NCBI RefSeq assembly: GCF_033472595.1 | Contig: NZ_CP137642.1 | Span: 1,550,001 to 1,614,000 of the forward strand | Length of the DNA stretch: 64,000 bases | Source: Methanoculleus receptaculi | GTDB lineage: Archaea; Halobacteriota; Methanomicrobia; Methanomicrobiales; Methanoculleaceae | Direction: 5' to 3' | Shown here: positions 17,221-25,347 of the stretch, one piece after another | Layout of the letters: each line of letters begins with the position of its first letter | How positions within the stretch are numbered: the stretch's first letter is position 1 | Notes under the pieces: generated by a model | Told to the model about the DNA's origin: nothing | Databases searched by the model: none | What the model saw: the letters and a program-made list of their open reading frames with translations, nothing else | Position numbers and translations under genes: made by a program

Positions 17221-18872
17221 CCCTTCCTGGACTGGCAGCGGCACGTGGGCTTGAACCCGCGGATGCCGTCTTTAGCGGTGCTGAGGTCTTCAACCCATTT
17301 TCCTGCACATTTGAGAGTGTGGACTTTGCGGTGAAAGACGGCTGCATCATAGGCATCGGCGACTACCAGGCGGAGCGGGACCACGACCTCTCCGGCACAT
17401 ACGTGGTGCCCGGGCTGATCGACGCCCACGTTCACATCGAGAGTTCGCTCCTCGCACCGACCGAGTATGCCCGGCTCGTCCTTTCGCACGGCACAACCAC
17501 GGTGATCGCCGACCCCCACGAGATAGCAAACGTCTGCGGGACGGCGGGGATCGAGTACATGCTCGCCAGCGGGGCTCAAACACCGCTCGATATCCTGATC
17601 ATGCTCCCCTCATGCGTCCCGGCAACACCGCTCGATATGGGCGGCGCCAGGCTCACGGCCTCCGACCTTGCCCGGTTCCGCGGCCGCGAACGCGTCATAG
17701 GGCTTGCCGAGGTGATGAACGTCCCCGGCGTCCTGGCCGGCGATGAGGACCTCCGGGCAAAGATGGATCTCTTCGAGGTTATCGATGGGCATGCACCGTC
17801 CCTCTCCGGAAAAGACCTGAACGCCTACATCTATGCCGGCGTCCAGAGTGACCACGAGTCAACAACGCTTGCCGAGGCGCGTGAGAGACTCCTCCGGGGG
17901 ATATATGTCATGATCAGGGAGGGGTCGACCGAGCAGAACCTCCGCGACCTCCTGCCGCTTGTTGACAGGTGCACGGCGCCGCGATGCTGTTTTGCAACCG
18001 ATGACCGGCATGCCGGGACGCTTGTCCGGGATGGGCATATAGACGACTGCATCAGAAAAGCAGTCTCTTACGGTCTCGATATCGAATTGGCGCTCCGGAT
18101 GGCGACACTCTCCGCCGCAGAAAGGTTCAGGCTCCATGACCGGGGCGCGATTGCACCCGGACGGCTCGCCGATTTCTGCGTCATCGACGACCCCGACCGT
18201 TTCTGCGTCCTGCGAACGTTCAAACGCGGCGTCGAGGTGCTCGATCCCGGTTACCGACCGCCAGAGGTTCTCAAGACTCCTATGCAAGCCCGTGTGCCGG
18301 GGCGTGGCGAGATCCAGATAACCGGCCGGGGTGTGGCCAGGGTGATCGGGATCGTGCCCGGGCATATCACGACACGCTGCCTCCACTCTCCGGTCGATGC
18401 TGCCGCGATCCCGGATATCGAACGCGATATCCTCAAAGCGGTCGTCACCGACCGTTACCGTGGGAGCGGGTCAGGTGTGGGGCTTGTCCACGGCTTCGGA
18501 CTGGAGGAGGGGGCGATCGCCGGGTCGGTCTCCCACGACTCCCACAACATCGTCACGGTCGGCGTCGATGACGCCGATATTATCCGTGCCATCGCCGAAG
18601 TGGTCAGGCTCGGCGGGGGGCTTGTGGTCGTCTCCGGAAACGAGGTGACGACGCTGCCCCTGGAATGCGCCGGACTGATCTCCGCCCTCCCCTGCGATGA
18701 GGTGGTCCGGCGGCTGGCAGCGCTCGATGAGCATGCGGGAAGGCTCGGCGCTATCGAGAACCCGTTCATGTATCTCTCGTTCCTGGCGCTGACAGTCATC
18801 CCCGAACTCCGGGTCACGGAGCGGGGGGTCTTTGATGTCGGGACGTTTTCGGACGTGCCGCTCTTCTGTTGA
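17217..18872 (+). CDS. ade: Adenine deaminase, probable CTG start
   Basis: Converts adenine to hypoxanthine and ammonia (purine salvage); amidohydrolase fold with a metal centre. Motifs: GLIDAHVHIESS (metal His pair), ADPHEIANVCG, HAPSLSGKDLNAYI, FATDDRHA (catalytic region), HDSHNIVTVG and a C-terminal half typical of Ade. From CTG 17217 the product is 551 aa and includes the N-terminal strand PADAVFSGAEVFNP that the family needs. GTG at 17319 would give 517 aa and lose this strand. The strong GGAGGT 6 nt before CTG supports the long form. Translation is coupled to the lipoprotein gene (stop codon overlap). Confidence 0.93.
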   Translation: MTLPGLAAARGLEPADAVFSGAEVFNPFSCTFESVDFAVKDGCIIGIGDYQAERDHDLSGTYVVPGLIDAHVHIESSLLAPTEYARLVLSHGTTTVIADPHEIANVCGTAGIEYMLASGAQTPLDILIMLPSCVPATPLDMGGARLTASDLARFRGRERVIGLAEVMNVPGVLAGDEDLRAKMDLFEVIDGHAPSLSGKDLNAYIYAGVQSDHESTTLAEARERLLRGIYVMIREGSTEQNLRDLLPLVDRCTAPRCCFATDDRHAGTLVRDGHIDDCIRKAVSYGLDIELALRMATLSAAERFRLHDRGAIAPGRLADFCVIDDPDRFCVLRTFKRGVEVLDPGYRPPEVLKTPMQARVPGRGEIQITGRGVARVIGIVPGHITTRCLHSPVDAAAIPDIERDILKAVVTDRYRGSGSGVGLVHGFGLEEGAIAGSVSHDSHNIVTVGVDDADIIRAIAEVVRLGGGLVVVSGNEVTTLPLECAGLISALPCDEVVRRLAALDEHAGRLGAIENPFMYLSFLALTVIPELRVTERGVFDVGTFSDVPLFC

Positions 18873-19121
18873 GGGACTGCCTGAGAGAAGGGGATGAACG
18901 GCGAAATGCTGTAAGTAGACCAAACCTCACCACCTCACCGCGCCCGGTGCCAGGTGAGAGAGGGTGTTCTTGGTTCCCGCCTGGAAAACACAAGAGACCT
19001 CATCTGCGTCCAGTACACGGTTTTCCAGGGGCAATCGCCACTGCCGGGCGGCGGTCAACCACATCTCCCCCGGTTCTTCGGGAAAAACTGCCCGCCGCAT
19101 CATGCCGCTCCCCGCGTCCCC

Positions 19122-19871
19122 TCACCCGAAGAACCTCACCGCCCCGGGTGCCAGAACCGCGATCATAAACAGGATCACGGGCTGGTGAAGGAAGTAGATG
19201 AGGAGCGAATGCCGGCCCAGGAAACTGAACGGTCGCAAAACCGCCGGCCCCGGGTCTACGAGGCGAAACCCACGTTCCCCTTCCGGGTAGAGAGTATGCC
19301 CGCAGGCCATCCCGGCAAGGACGATGCCGAACCATGGAAACAGCGGGACGTAGTCCAGGCTTGCAAACGATGCCGGACGAATGCCAAGCCAGAGCAGCGG
19401 CCAGGGGCCGTTTACGAGAGTTACGGCATAACCCGCGATGAAACACGCCACACTTGCAACGATGAGTCTGCTTGCGTCCAGCCGGACAAAGAGCGGTGCG
19501 AGCAGGATCGAGAGACCGATGAAGTGCAGGACACCAAAGACGATGCAGACCGAGGGGAGGAACAGCCAGGTTACGCCGGTTATGACCATACCGCAACCGA
19601 AGATGGCAAGACCACGGCGGACATACCTGAGCGCGAGCCCGCGCGCCGTGAGTCGTCGCCTGGCGCGGGCATAACTGATTGTAAAGGAGAGCCCCACCAG
19701 GAAGATGAAGGTCGATGCGGTCAGGCGGGCGAGGAGCCAGAGGAACCCTCCGGAGACATCCAGCGGCAGGATGCCGAAGAAGTTGAGGTCGAAGGCCGAA
19801 TGAAAGATGATCATAGTCACGACGGCAACCCCGCGGGCGAGATCGATCTCCCAGTATCGCGTCCCCGGCAT
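19122..19871 (-). CDS. DUF1624 membrane protein (heparan-alpha-glucosaminide acetyltransferase-like)
   Basis: 249 aa, about seven membrane helices. It opens with RYWEIDLARGVAVVTMIIFHSAFDL-type sequence (key motif EIDLARG...MIIFH), the signature of DUF1624, related to acyltransferases that modify sugars across membranes. It ends with LGRHSLLIYFLHQPVILFMI, as usual for this family. ATG 19871 is chosen over the long frame to 20006 because it directly precedes the family motif. It lies 11 bp after a tiny zinc-ribbon gene and is probably cotranslated with it. Substrate unknown; envelope glycan acylation is a guess. Confidence 0.85.
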   Translation of the reverse strand: MPGTRYWEIDLARGVAVVTMIIFHSAFDLNFFGILPLDVSGGFLWLLARLTASTFIFLVGLSFTISYARARRRLTARGLALRYVRRGLAIFGCGMVITGVTWLFLPSVCIVFGVLHFIGLSILLAPLFVRLDASRLIVASVACFIAGYAVTLVNGPWPLLWLGIRPASFASLDYVPLFPWFGIVLAGMACGHTLYPEGERGFRLVDPGPAVLRPFSFLGRHSLLIYFLHQPVILFMIAVLAPGAVRFFG

Positions 19872-19882
19872 GGCGCCAGACC

Positions 19883-20014
19883 TCAGAACGACCTCCGTCG
19901 GACAGGCGCGCCGCAGTCCGGACAGGTCGTCATCGCGGTTATATCGCGGATCTGCTCCTCTGTCGGCTCGTTGTAGATCCGGGAGAAGCCGCACTGCCGG
20001 CTGCACTCGATCAC
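19883..20014 (-). CDS. Tiny zinc-ribbon-like protein
   Basis: 43 aa from GTG 20014, ending TGA 19883-19885, too short for ordinary gene calls. It contains CSRQCGF near the start and TTCPDCGAPVRRRSF at the end: two paired-Cys motifs separated by an acidic segment (NEPTEEQIRDITAM), a plausible four-Cys zinc site. The start is uncertain: an in-frame stop lies about 50 nt upstream and there is no ATG. It precedes the DUF1624 gene by 11 bp on the same strand. No family recognised. Confidence 0.45.
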   Translation of the reverse strand: MIECSRQCGFSRIYNEPTEEQIRDITAMTTCPDCGAPVRRRSF

Positions 20015-20113
20015 GATGAACGGGCTACAGATCCTGCCCAGGTCTCCTCACCATCCCTTCCTGCTGCAGGGGCATCACAAGTTTCCTGCATCAAGATGGA
20101 GGGGTTATCCGAT

Positions 20114-20122
20114 AAGTATATT
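20114..20122 (+). promoter_or_regulatory. TATA box of the DUF2099 gene
   Basis: AAGTATATT about 30 bp before the ATG at 20148, consistent with a nearly leaderless transcript. Confidence 0.5.
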
Positions 20123-20147
20123 CCCACGCCAGACCCAGATCACCTGT

Positions 20148-21005
20148 ATGAACGAGCATGACGAACACGTCATAGAGGCCATCGGGAGGTGCCGGGTCGT
20201 GGTCAGGAACGGCCAGGTTGTCGAGGTCGGAAGACCCGTGATCCGCAACTGTCCGCTGGCGAAGCGGTTTGCCTGCCCGGTCGAGGATATGACGCCGGAA
20301 GCGATAAAGCGCAACATCGAGGCGCGGATCAGGTCATTTGGCATGTGCACCCCGGCGCGGGAGGTTCTCGCCGGGCCTGACTTCGTCATCTTCGGGGCCT
20401 CGGAGCTCCTTGGCAGTGCCGTGCGCAGGAGCGACCTGGACGCCGCGGTGATAGTCTCCGACGGGGCGGGGACGGTCGTTGCGGCGAACCCCGCCCTTAT
20501 ACAGGGGATCGGCGGCCGGATGTCCGGGCTCGTGAAGACATCCCCCATCCAGGAGGTGATCGCGCGGATACAGGAGAACGGGGGTGCGGTCCTGGACACC
20601 GCGACCGCCGCGATAGACCAGGCCGCCGGTGTCGCGCTGGCGAGAGACCTCGGCCACCGCCGGATCGCTGTGACCACCGCCGATGCCGCAGAGGCGGCGG
20701 CCATCCGGGAACGGTTCCCGGAGACCGTGATAGTCGCCGTCCACACCACCGGGATATCACGTGAGGACGCCGCCCTGCTGGCCGTGACCGCCGACCTGAT
20801 CACCGCCTGCGCATCGCGGCATATACGTGATGTGGCGGCAAAGAAAGCGCTCCTGCAGGCAGGAACCTCTATCCCGGTCTTTGCGATGACACCGGCGGGA
20901 AAGATGATCATCCTCGGGAAGGTGGCGGAGACCGACCGGCAGATCCTGGTGCAGGGGGCGAGCCTACCGGTGGAGGGGCCACACCTGCCCTCTCCTCTCT
21001 GTTGA
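20148..21005 (+). CDS. Methanogenesis marker protein 8 (DUF2099)
   Basis: 285 aa. The sequence opens with HVIEAIGRCRVVVRNGQVVEVG and RNCPLAKRF, and continues with NIEARIRSFGMCTP and FGASELL, which match the DUF2099 family restricted to methanogens. Later parts (VVAANPALIQGIGGRMSGL; VAVHTTGISREDAALL) also fit. Its biochemical role is unknown; the family tracks methyl-coenzyme M reductase across genomes. The frame is open from 20016, but ATG 20148 with the TATA box is preferred. It stands alone, divergent from the DUF1624 pair and convergent with the HAD gene. Confidence 0.88.
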   Translation: MNEHDEHVIEAIGRCRVVVRNGQVVEVGRPVIRNCPLAKRFACPVEDMTPEAIKRNIEARIRSFGMCTPAREVLAGPDFVIFGASELLGSAVRRSDLDAAVIVSDGAGTVVAANPALIQGIGGRMSGLVKTSPIQEVIARIQENGGAVLDTATAAIDQAAGVALARDLGHRRIAVTTADAAEAAAIRERFPETVIVAVHTTGISREDAALLAVTADLITACASRHIRDVAAKKALLQAGTSIPVFAMTPAGKMIILGKVAETDRQILVQGASLPVEGPHLPSPLC

Positions 21006-21011
21006 AGGGGC

Positions 21012-21710
21012 CTACCCTTTACCGGGTATGCTGAGGTATCTTCGGAGTTGCGCAAACTCCGCAAGGACTATATCCGCCCCGACATCCGTCACGCGGCTCT
21101 GGCGCCAGTCACCGTAGGCGGCAAACGCCGTCACCATCCCGAGCCGCTGCCCGGCCGCGATGTCGCGGGCGGCGCTGTCCCCGACCATCATCGCCTCCTC
21201 CGGCTTCGCACCGAGTTGCCGGAGGGCGTAGATGAGAGAGTCGGGTTCGGGTTTCCGCCTCCCCGAGAGGTCCGGTGTCACCACCGTCTCGAAGTAATCG
21301 ATGAGCCCCGTCTTCTCAAGCCGCCGCCGCGCCTGGAACGACTCCGCGTCGGTCACGACCGCAAGCCCTATCCCACCGTCCCGCAGGCTCCGGAGCGTCT
21401 CCTCGACGCCCGGGTAGGCCTCGACCAGTTCGAGTTTGACATCCTCGTAGATCCGGCAGCAGACCTCAAACGTCTCCCCATCGTAGACCCCGAGGTCGTT
21501 GAGGTAGTCACTTATGTTCTCATGGTCCTCAAACCCGTGAACCCCCCGAAGGAAATGAGAGAAGAGCATCCCGGGGTCGCCTCTCCCCAGGTAGTCGATC
21601 ACACTGCGGCACGCCTCCCGCTTTACTCGAACAAAGTCAAAGAGGGTGTTATCCATATCGCAGAGGACAGCCTCTACCGCGTAATTCCGAGTTCCGCAAG
21701 TCTCCTGCAT
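21012..21710 (-). CDS. HAD-superfamily phosphatase
   Basis: 232 aa from ATG 21710. HAD motifs are complete: nucleophile loop LCDMDNTLFD, motif II VVTDAES, the Lys of GRRKPEPD, and motif IV MVGDSAARDI. The helical cap (about residues 35-100) is of the C1 type, as in phosphoglycolate-phosphatase-like and pyrimidine nucleotidase enzymes; substrate cannot be assigned. The gene starts 37 bp inside the 3' end of the PIN-like gene in another frame, an unusually long overlap suggesting coupling. A shorter start without an ATG/GTG/TTG was not available before the DxDxT motif. Confidence 0.85.
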   Translation of the reverse strand: MQETCGTRNYAVEAVLCDMDNTLFDFVRVKREACRSVIDYLGRGDPGMLFSHFLRGVHGFEDHENISDYLNDLGVYDGETFEVCCRIYEDVKLELVEAYPGVEETLRSLRDGGIGLAVVTDAESFQARRRLEKTGLIDYFETVVTPDLSGRRKPEPDSLIYALRQLGAKPEEAMMVGDSAARDIAAGQRLGMVTAFAAYGDWRQSRVTDVGADIVLAEFAQLRRYLSIPGKG

Positions 21711-22681
21711 ATACCAAGTTCCCGCCTGCATTCACGGTAGATATCCTCGTCCCGGAACCTGATCTTCAGTTCGTCGAGGTCGTTAGCCTTCCCGCCGTAC
21801 TCACCGAAGATTGTGAAACCGCTGCAGTCCACAAACCCGAAGACGGCAGCAAGGTTGAAGAGCAGTCGCCGGAACGCCGTTGCCGTGCAGGTTGTTGCCT
21901 CAAGTCTGTATGGACGGTCAAAGTAGAAATATTCAAGCCCCTCTGTCATGCAGAGGTCGACCATGTAGATGTCGGCGGTCAGGAGAACGGGGAGGGCGTA
22001 GCGCTCCTCTTCAAACTTCCGGAGCGCCCGGACGATGTTGCGATCGTTCTCCTCTGCAAGGTGGGTGTGCGGCCCGGGTGCCGGGACCTCCGTTGCCCGG
22101 TCACGGATGGAGCGGTACTCTTTCAGTGCAAGATAGGCGGCTTTCCGTGAGCGTTTCATACGCTTGTTCTCGAGTTCTGCGAGGTAATCCCGCCACTCAG
22201 GCGCCAGTGCCGTCATCTCCTCGATTGCCGCCGCCGAATACTTCCGGTTGACGGCGTAGGAGATCTCGTCGCGGACGGTCTCGACGATAAGGTAGGTAGA
22301 GGCGTCGATCCCGGGGTTGTTCGATGCAAACCCGTGGTAGAAGAGGTTTGTATCCAGGGCGAAGAAGACGGATTTCTTGAGGTTCCTGTAGGATACAAGC
22401 ATCGCATCGAAGGAGGCCTGGTTTGTGTAGCGGGCGATGCCGGATGCAAACATGCACTCCTGAAGATCGGCATACGAAGGGAGCTCCGCTGCAATCGGCT
22501 CGTATGCGGCGACCCAGTCGCGGAACGTCTCGCGCGTCGCAGGCATCTGGAGCGAAAACCCGGTTCCTTCCGGGCACGCAACAATGATCTCACCCGCGTA
22601 GAGCGGGTATGAGACATGAACCTCTTCGAGAGAGTTGATGAGAACCTGGAGTTCGTCCTCCGTGATTATAAGGTCGTTCAT
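21674..22681 (-). CDS. PIN-domain-like putative RNase paired with a CARF-like protein
   Basis: 335 aa. The N-terminal 100 residues are a separate helical domain of unknown type. From about residue 104 the sequence resembles a PIN nuclease: FFALDTNLFYHGF (first acidic residue D110), ETVRDEI (about 134-140), ENDRNIVRALRKFEE (D213) and LPVLLTADIYMVDLC (D237). These are the four acidic positions expected for a metal-dependent RNase, but spacing is longer than in VapC toxins. It overlaps the CARF-like gene by 4 bp (ATGA), so the two are made together. An effector controlled by a nucleotide signal is a good hypothesis, not shown. Confidence 0.6.
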   Translation of the reverse strand: MNDLIITEDELQVLINSLEEVHVSYPLYAGEIIVACPEGTGFSLQMPATRETFRDWVAAYEPIAAELPSYADLQECMFASGIARYTNQASFDAMLVSYRNLKKSVFFALDTNLFYHGFASNNPGIDASTYLIVETVRDEISYAVNRKYSAAAIEEMTALAPEWRDYLAELENKRMKRSRKAAYLALKEYRSIRDRATEVPAPGPHTHLAEENDRNIVRALRKFEEERYALPVLLTADIYMVDLCMTEGLEYFYFDRPYRLEATTCTATAFRRLLFNLAAVFGFVDCSGFTIFGEYGGKANDLDELKIRFRDEDIYRECRRELGICRRLAELGITR

Positions 22682-23193
22682 GCTGAAAGTGCCGCTGCGT
22701 CCTCGATAAGGTCGTGGATCCTCTGAACCTGGTGCGGGATCATCATGTAGGGCTTTGCGATATCATCGGTGGTCTTCATGGCCAGGTAGTAGATGTGCCG
22801 GATATCAAGCCCCGCAACCGAGAGCGCGATTAGCGCCCCGGCGACCGTGACCTTCCTGCCAGAGGTTATGTCTATCGCGACGTCATACCCCTGCCGGATG
22901 AAGTCGCCTGCGAGAGAGCGGATCGTCTGCCCGGCCCGGACGAAATCAGCCTCCGGCAGAACCTCTACCTGAATCTCCGGGGAGAGACCATACCCCTCCG
23001 AGACCATCCCGACCGCTGCCTCCGCGGTGGATGCCGCCTCTGCGTACGGCTCTTCGGTGACGATAACGACCCGTTCGGGGCGCAGCCCTCTCTCCCGCAC
23101 CGCTGCGTGGTATGCGTTTACAAGCGCCCATGTCGAGCGTCCGTGAAGTGTTATATAGGCATCGCCGGCGGCGGGTCTCCCGGGAGAGTTCAT
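22678..23193 (-). CDS. CARF-like nucleotide-sensor domain protein
   Basis: 171 aa. Rossmann-like alternation begins at AYITLHGRSTWALVNAY, continues with PERVVIVTEEPYAEA and ends with AIDITSGRKVTVAGALIAL...IRHIYYLAM. The D-T/S-G-R-K motif followed by a YYL strand is the signature of CRISPR-associated Rossmann fold (CARF) proteins of the Csm6/Csx1 type, which bind cyclic oligoadenylate. No HEPN or other effector domain is fused; the PIN-like gene that overlaps its stop may supply it. The start at 23193 fits a TATA box 27 bp upstream; the frame to 23469 is not needed. No cas genes or CRISPR array lie in the window. Confidence 0.65.
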   Translation of the reverse strand: MNSPGRPAAGDAYITLHGRSTWALVNAYHAAVRERGLRPERVVIVTEEPYAEAASTAEAAVGMVSEGYGLSPEIQVEVLPEADFVRAGQTIRSLAGDFIRQGYDVAIDITSGRKVTVAGALIALSVAGLDIRHIYYLAMKTTDDIAKPYMMIPHQVQRIHDLIEDAAALSA

Positions 23194-23217
23194 TCTCTCA
23201 AGACTCAACGCCGCTGC

Positions 23218-23225
23218 TATATAGG
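23218..23225 (-). promoter_or_regulatory. TATA box of the CARF-PIN(-HAD) genes
   Basis: CCTATATA on the minus strand, centred about 27 bp upstream of the ATG at 23193; leaderless transcript expected. Confidence 0.55.
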
Positions 23226-23446
23226 CTTTGTTGGGCCCGGGCCGATGATTGATCTCCCAATACCCGGAAGGTGCGTAACGATGTTCACCCTGGTGGCTGC
23301 AGGCTTGTGGAGCCATGCGGAGATGTCTGGACACGCCATCCGGATCTCCGGCGAATTCGCGAGAGGGCATCCAGGTTAAGTTAACAGTATGGATCCGGGC
23401 CGCGCCATCCAGCGGAAAGAGCAAACGGCCCACTGGAGCACCGACA

Positions 23447-23456
23447 CTATAAAATA
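23447..23456 (+). promoter_or_regulatory. TATA box of sod
   Basis: CTATAAAATA, about 34 bp before the ATG at 23486. Confidence 0.6.
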
Positions 23457-23485
23457 GATCCGCCTCCATCTAACGATCGATAACC

Positions 23486-24118
23486 ATGACTGTAGAGAAG
23501 ATCTCAACCCGACCGTTCAATAAGTATGAACTCCCGCCGCTGCCATATGCGGCCGACGCACTCGAACCGCAGATCTCAAAGGAGCAACTCTCCATCCACC
23601 ACGACAGACACCACCAGGGCTACGTGACGGGGGCGAACGCCAACCTTGAGAGACTGGAGAAAGCGCGGCAGGAAGGCGCCGAAGTTGACATGAAAGCGCT
23701 TCTGAAGGAACTCTCCTTCAACATCGGCGGTCACGTCCTGCACACCCTCTTCTGGCCCACTATGGCCCCGGCCGGCAGGGGAGGCGGCGGGACACCCGGC
23801 GGCGCCCTTGCTGATCTTATAGATAAAGAATGGGGTTCCTTCGACCGGTTCAAGGCCGAGTTTACAAAAGCGGCCGCAAGCGTCGAGGGTTCAGGCTGGG
23901 CTGCGCTCGCCTGCTGCCCCATGACCGATCGGCCCATCATAATGCAGATCGAGAAGCACAACACCAACGTCTACCCCTCCTTCAAGATCCTGATGGTGCT
24001 CGATGTCTGGGAGCACGCCTACTACGTCGATCACCGGAACAACCGGGGGCAGTTCATCGATGCGTTCTGGAACGTCGTGAACTGGGATATGGTGAACAAA
24101 CGGCTGGAGACCCTCTGA
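23486..24118 (+). CDS. sod: Superoxide dismutase (Fe/Mn type)
   Basis: 210 aa, normal length. Disproportionates superoxide in the cytoplasm. The metal ligands are visible: His in [10 protein letters not shown], His in [13 protein letters not shown], and Asp/His in [33 protein letters not shown] is the typical N-terminus. Fe versus Mn use cannot be decided by eye. A CTATAAAATA box at 23447-23456 gives a short leader of about 10 nt. It is monocistronic. For an anaerobic methanogen it indicates oxidative-stress defence. Confidence 0.95.
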   Translation: MTVEKISTRPFNKYELPPLPYAADALEPQISKEQLSIHHDRHHQGYVTGANANLERLEKARQEGAEVDMKALLKELSFNIGGHVLHTLFWPTMAPAGRGGGGTPGGALADLIDKEWGSFDRFKAEFTKAAASVEGSGWAALACCPMTDRPIIMQIEKHNTNVYPSFKILMVLDVWEHAYYVDHRNNRGQFIDAFWNVVNWDMVNKRLETL

Positions 24119-24160
24119 AAAAAACCACTCTTTTTCACAGGCGGCCGCATGGAGCCAAGG

Positions 24161-24266
24161 TGAACCAGTTTGCCCACGGTTTTGATGCCCAAAAATCACC
24201 GCCGTGCTGAGCGTCTTTTGCGGCTGACCACTCTCTCGAGAGGCGGGCAGGTACCGGTTTGATGGC
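24161..24266 (+). repeat. Short copy of the dispersed repeat (ends joined, units missing)
   Basis: Contains the leader block CCCAAAAATCACCGCCGTG and TCTTTTGCGGCTGACCAC (24188-24232), directly followed by the end motif GGTACCGGTTTGATGGCC. Compared with 9711-10320 it lacks the two internal units, so it looks like a minimal or internally deleted copy. It sits between sod and the ACT-domain gene. Confidence 0.6.
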
Positions 24267-24334
24267 CCCGCATAAACCACGCAACCACGCCTGAACGAAC
24301 ATGTACCCCGGCGCACCATGATCGCCATCGCGGT

Positions 24335-24343
24335 GTATATATG
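24335..24343 (+). promoter_or_regulatory. TATA box of the ACT-domain gene
   Basis: GTATATATG, centred 27 bp upstream of the ATG at 24366; indicates a leaderless transcript and decides against the upstream ATG at 24318. Confidence 0.6.
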
Positions 24344-24365
24344 CACCAGGATCCAAGATCATCCC

Positions 24366-24869
24366 ATGTGGGCTGACATCTCACAAGAGTTTGCCGATTC
24401 ACCGTCGCAGGCCAGGGTGGTTCGCTTCCTGCTGGAGAACGGGTTTGGCATAAACGAAGATGGCCGCATCGTCTGCAACGGCATCGAGATCCCGACCACG
24501 CACATAGGAAGAGCGATCGATACTGACCGCAGGGTCGTCGACGCCACCGCCCGGCGCATCCTTGAAAAACCGGAACTCCGGGAGATCTTCACCAGGATGC
24601 GGGCCGTGCCCGACCTCTCCGGGGTCGCCGAGGCGCTCGGACTCTCTGTCATAACGCTCTACCCGAGAGACGCACACCAGAAAGGTATTGTCGGCGCAGC
24701 GGTCGGCGTCCTGGTCGATCACGATCTGCCCATCCGGCAGATATACGTCACCGACCCCTACCTCACCGAAGAGCCAAGACTCGTTATGATCGTGGATGAA
24801 CCGCGGATCCCGGCATCGGTCTACGAACGGCTGCGTGCACTTCCGCAGGTAAAAAAACTGGTTATCTGA
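24366..24869 (+). CDS. ACT-domain regulator of amino-acid metabolism (archaeal)
   Basis: 167 aa. The N-terminal half is helical with a possible wHTH (SPSQARVVRFLLENGFGI; IGRAIDTDRRVVDATARRIL), the C-terminal half is an ACT-like domain (ITLYPRDAHQKGIVGAAVGVLVDHDLPI; IYVTDPYLTEEPRLVMIVDEP). This is the archaeal family annotated as a regulator of amino acid metabolism with an ACT domain, and it probably senses an amino acid. It converges with the HD gene; the stops overlap by 8 bp. Ligand and targets are unknown. Confidence 0.8.
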   Translation: MWADISQEFADSPSQARVVRFLLENGFGINEDGRIVCNGIEIPTTHIGRAIDTDRRVVDATARRILEKPELREIFTRMRAVPDLSGVAEALGLSVITLYPRDAHQKGIVGAAVGVLVDHDLPIRQIYVTDPYLTEEPRLVMIVDEPRIPASVYERLRALPQVKKLVI

Positions 24870-25347
24870 AGAGTTCTACCTCAAGTCCAAGCCTGTAGAT
24901 ACGCCTTCTCTGCCTCCGGGGAAGGGCAATCGCGTGCAACAACCGCTCATCAAGTGTTATAACACGGGTCCCCTTCACCAGGTTGTCCGCATGGGCAACG
25001 ATCTTCTCCTCGGCCGTCCGGGGCATGCAATCGCGTGGAAGAAGGCTCAACAACGAACATTCATCGGCCGTCAACCCGGCACCTATATGCCGCTCGACTA
25101 TGGCGATGACCGCCTCATCAAGTCCAAACGATCGACATATCTCGCCACCCACTTCAGCATGGCGGATATCGTGCGTCACCCCGCGGCCGATATCGTGAAG
25201 CAGAGCACCGACCTCGACCAGGCCACGATCTATCAGGGGATCGGACGCGTAGGTGAGCGCAAGGTCGCGCACCGCCCGGCAGTGGGCGATGACTCCGGCA
25301 GAACACCCGGCCATTCGGAGGAGATCGATACAGTCCTCTTCACGCAC
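24862..25347 (-). CDS. HD-domain phosphohydrolase (TIGR00295-like)
   Basis: 161 aa from GTG 25347. HD superfamily metal motif: H at CRAVRDLAL-preceding VIAHC, then [23 protein letters not shown] (HD pair) and VERHIGAG. The C-terminal [15 protein letters not shown] fits the archaeal TIGR00295 family. The longer frame to 25563 is antisense read-through of tfe and is rejected. The GTG overlaps the last 8 bp of tfe, with GGGAG upstream, so translation is coupled to TFE. Substrate unknown, likely a nucleotide or phosphoester. Confidence 0.8.
   Translation of the reverse strand: MREEDCIDLLRMAGCSAGVIAHCRAVRDLALTYASDPLIDRGLVEVGALLHDIGRGVTHDIRHAEVGGEICRSFGLDEAVIAIVERHIGAGLTADECSLLSLLPRDCMPRTAEEKIVAHADNLVKGTRVITLDERLLHAIALPRRQRRRIYRLGLEVELFR

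Noticed and set aside
22678-23469. 263-aa version of the CARF-like protein
   Set aside because: Residues before MNSPGRP show no domain and span the TATA box at 23218-23225.
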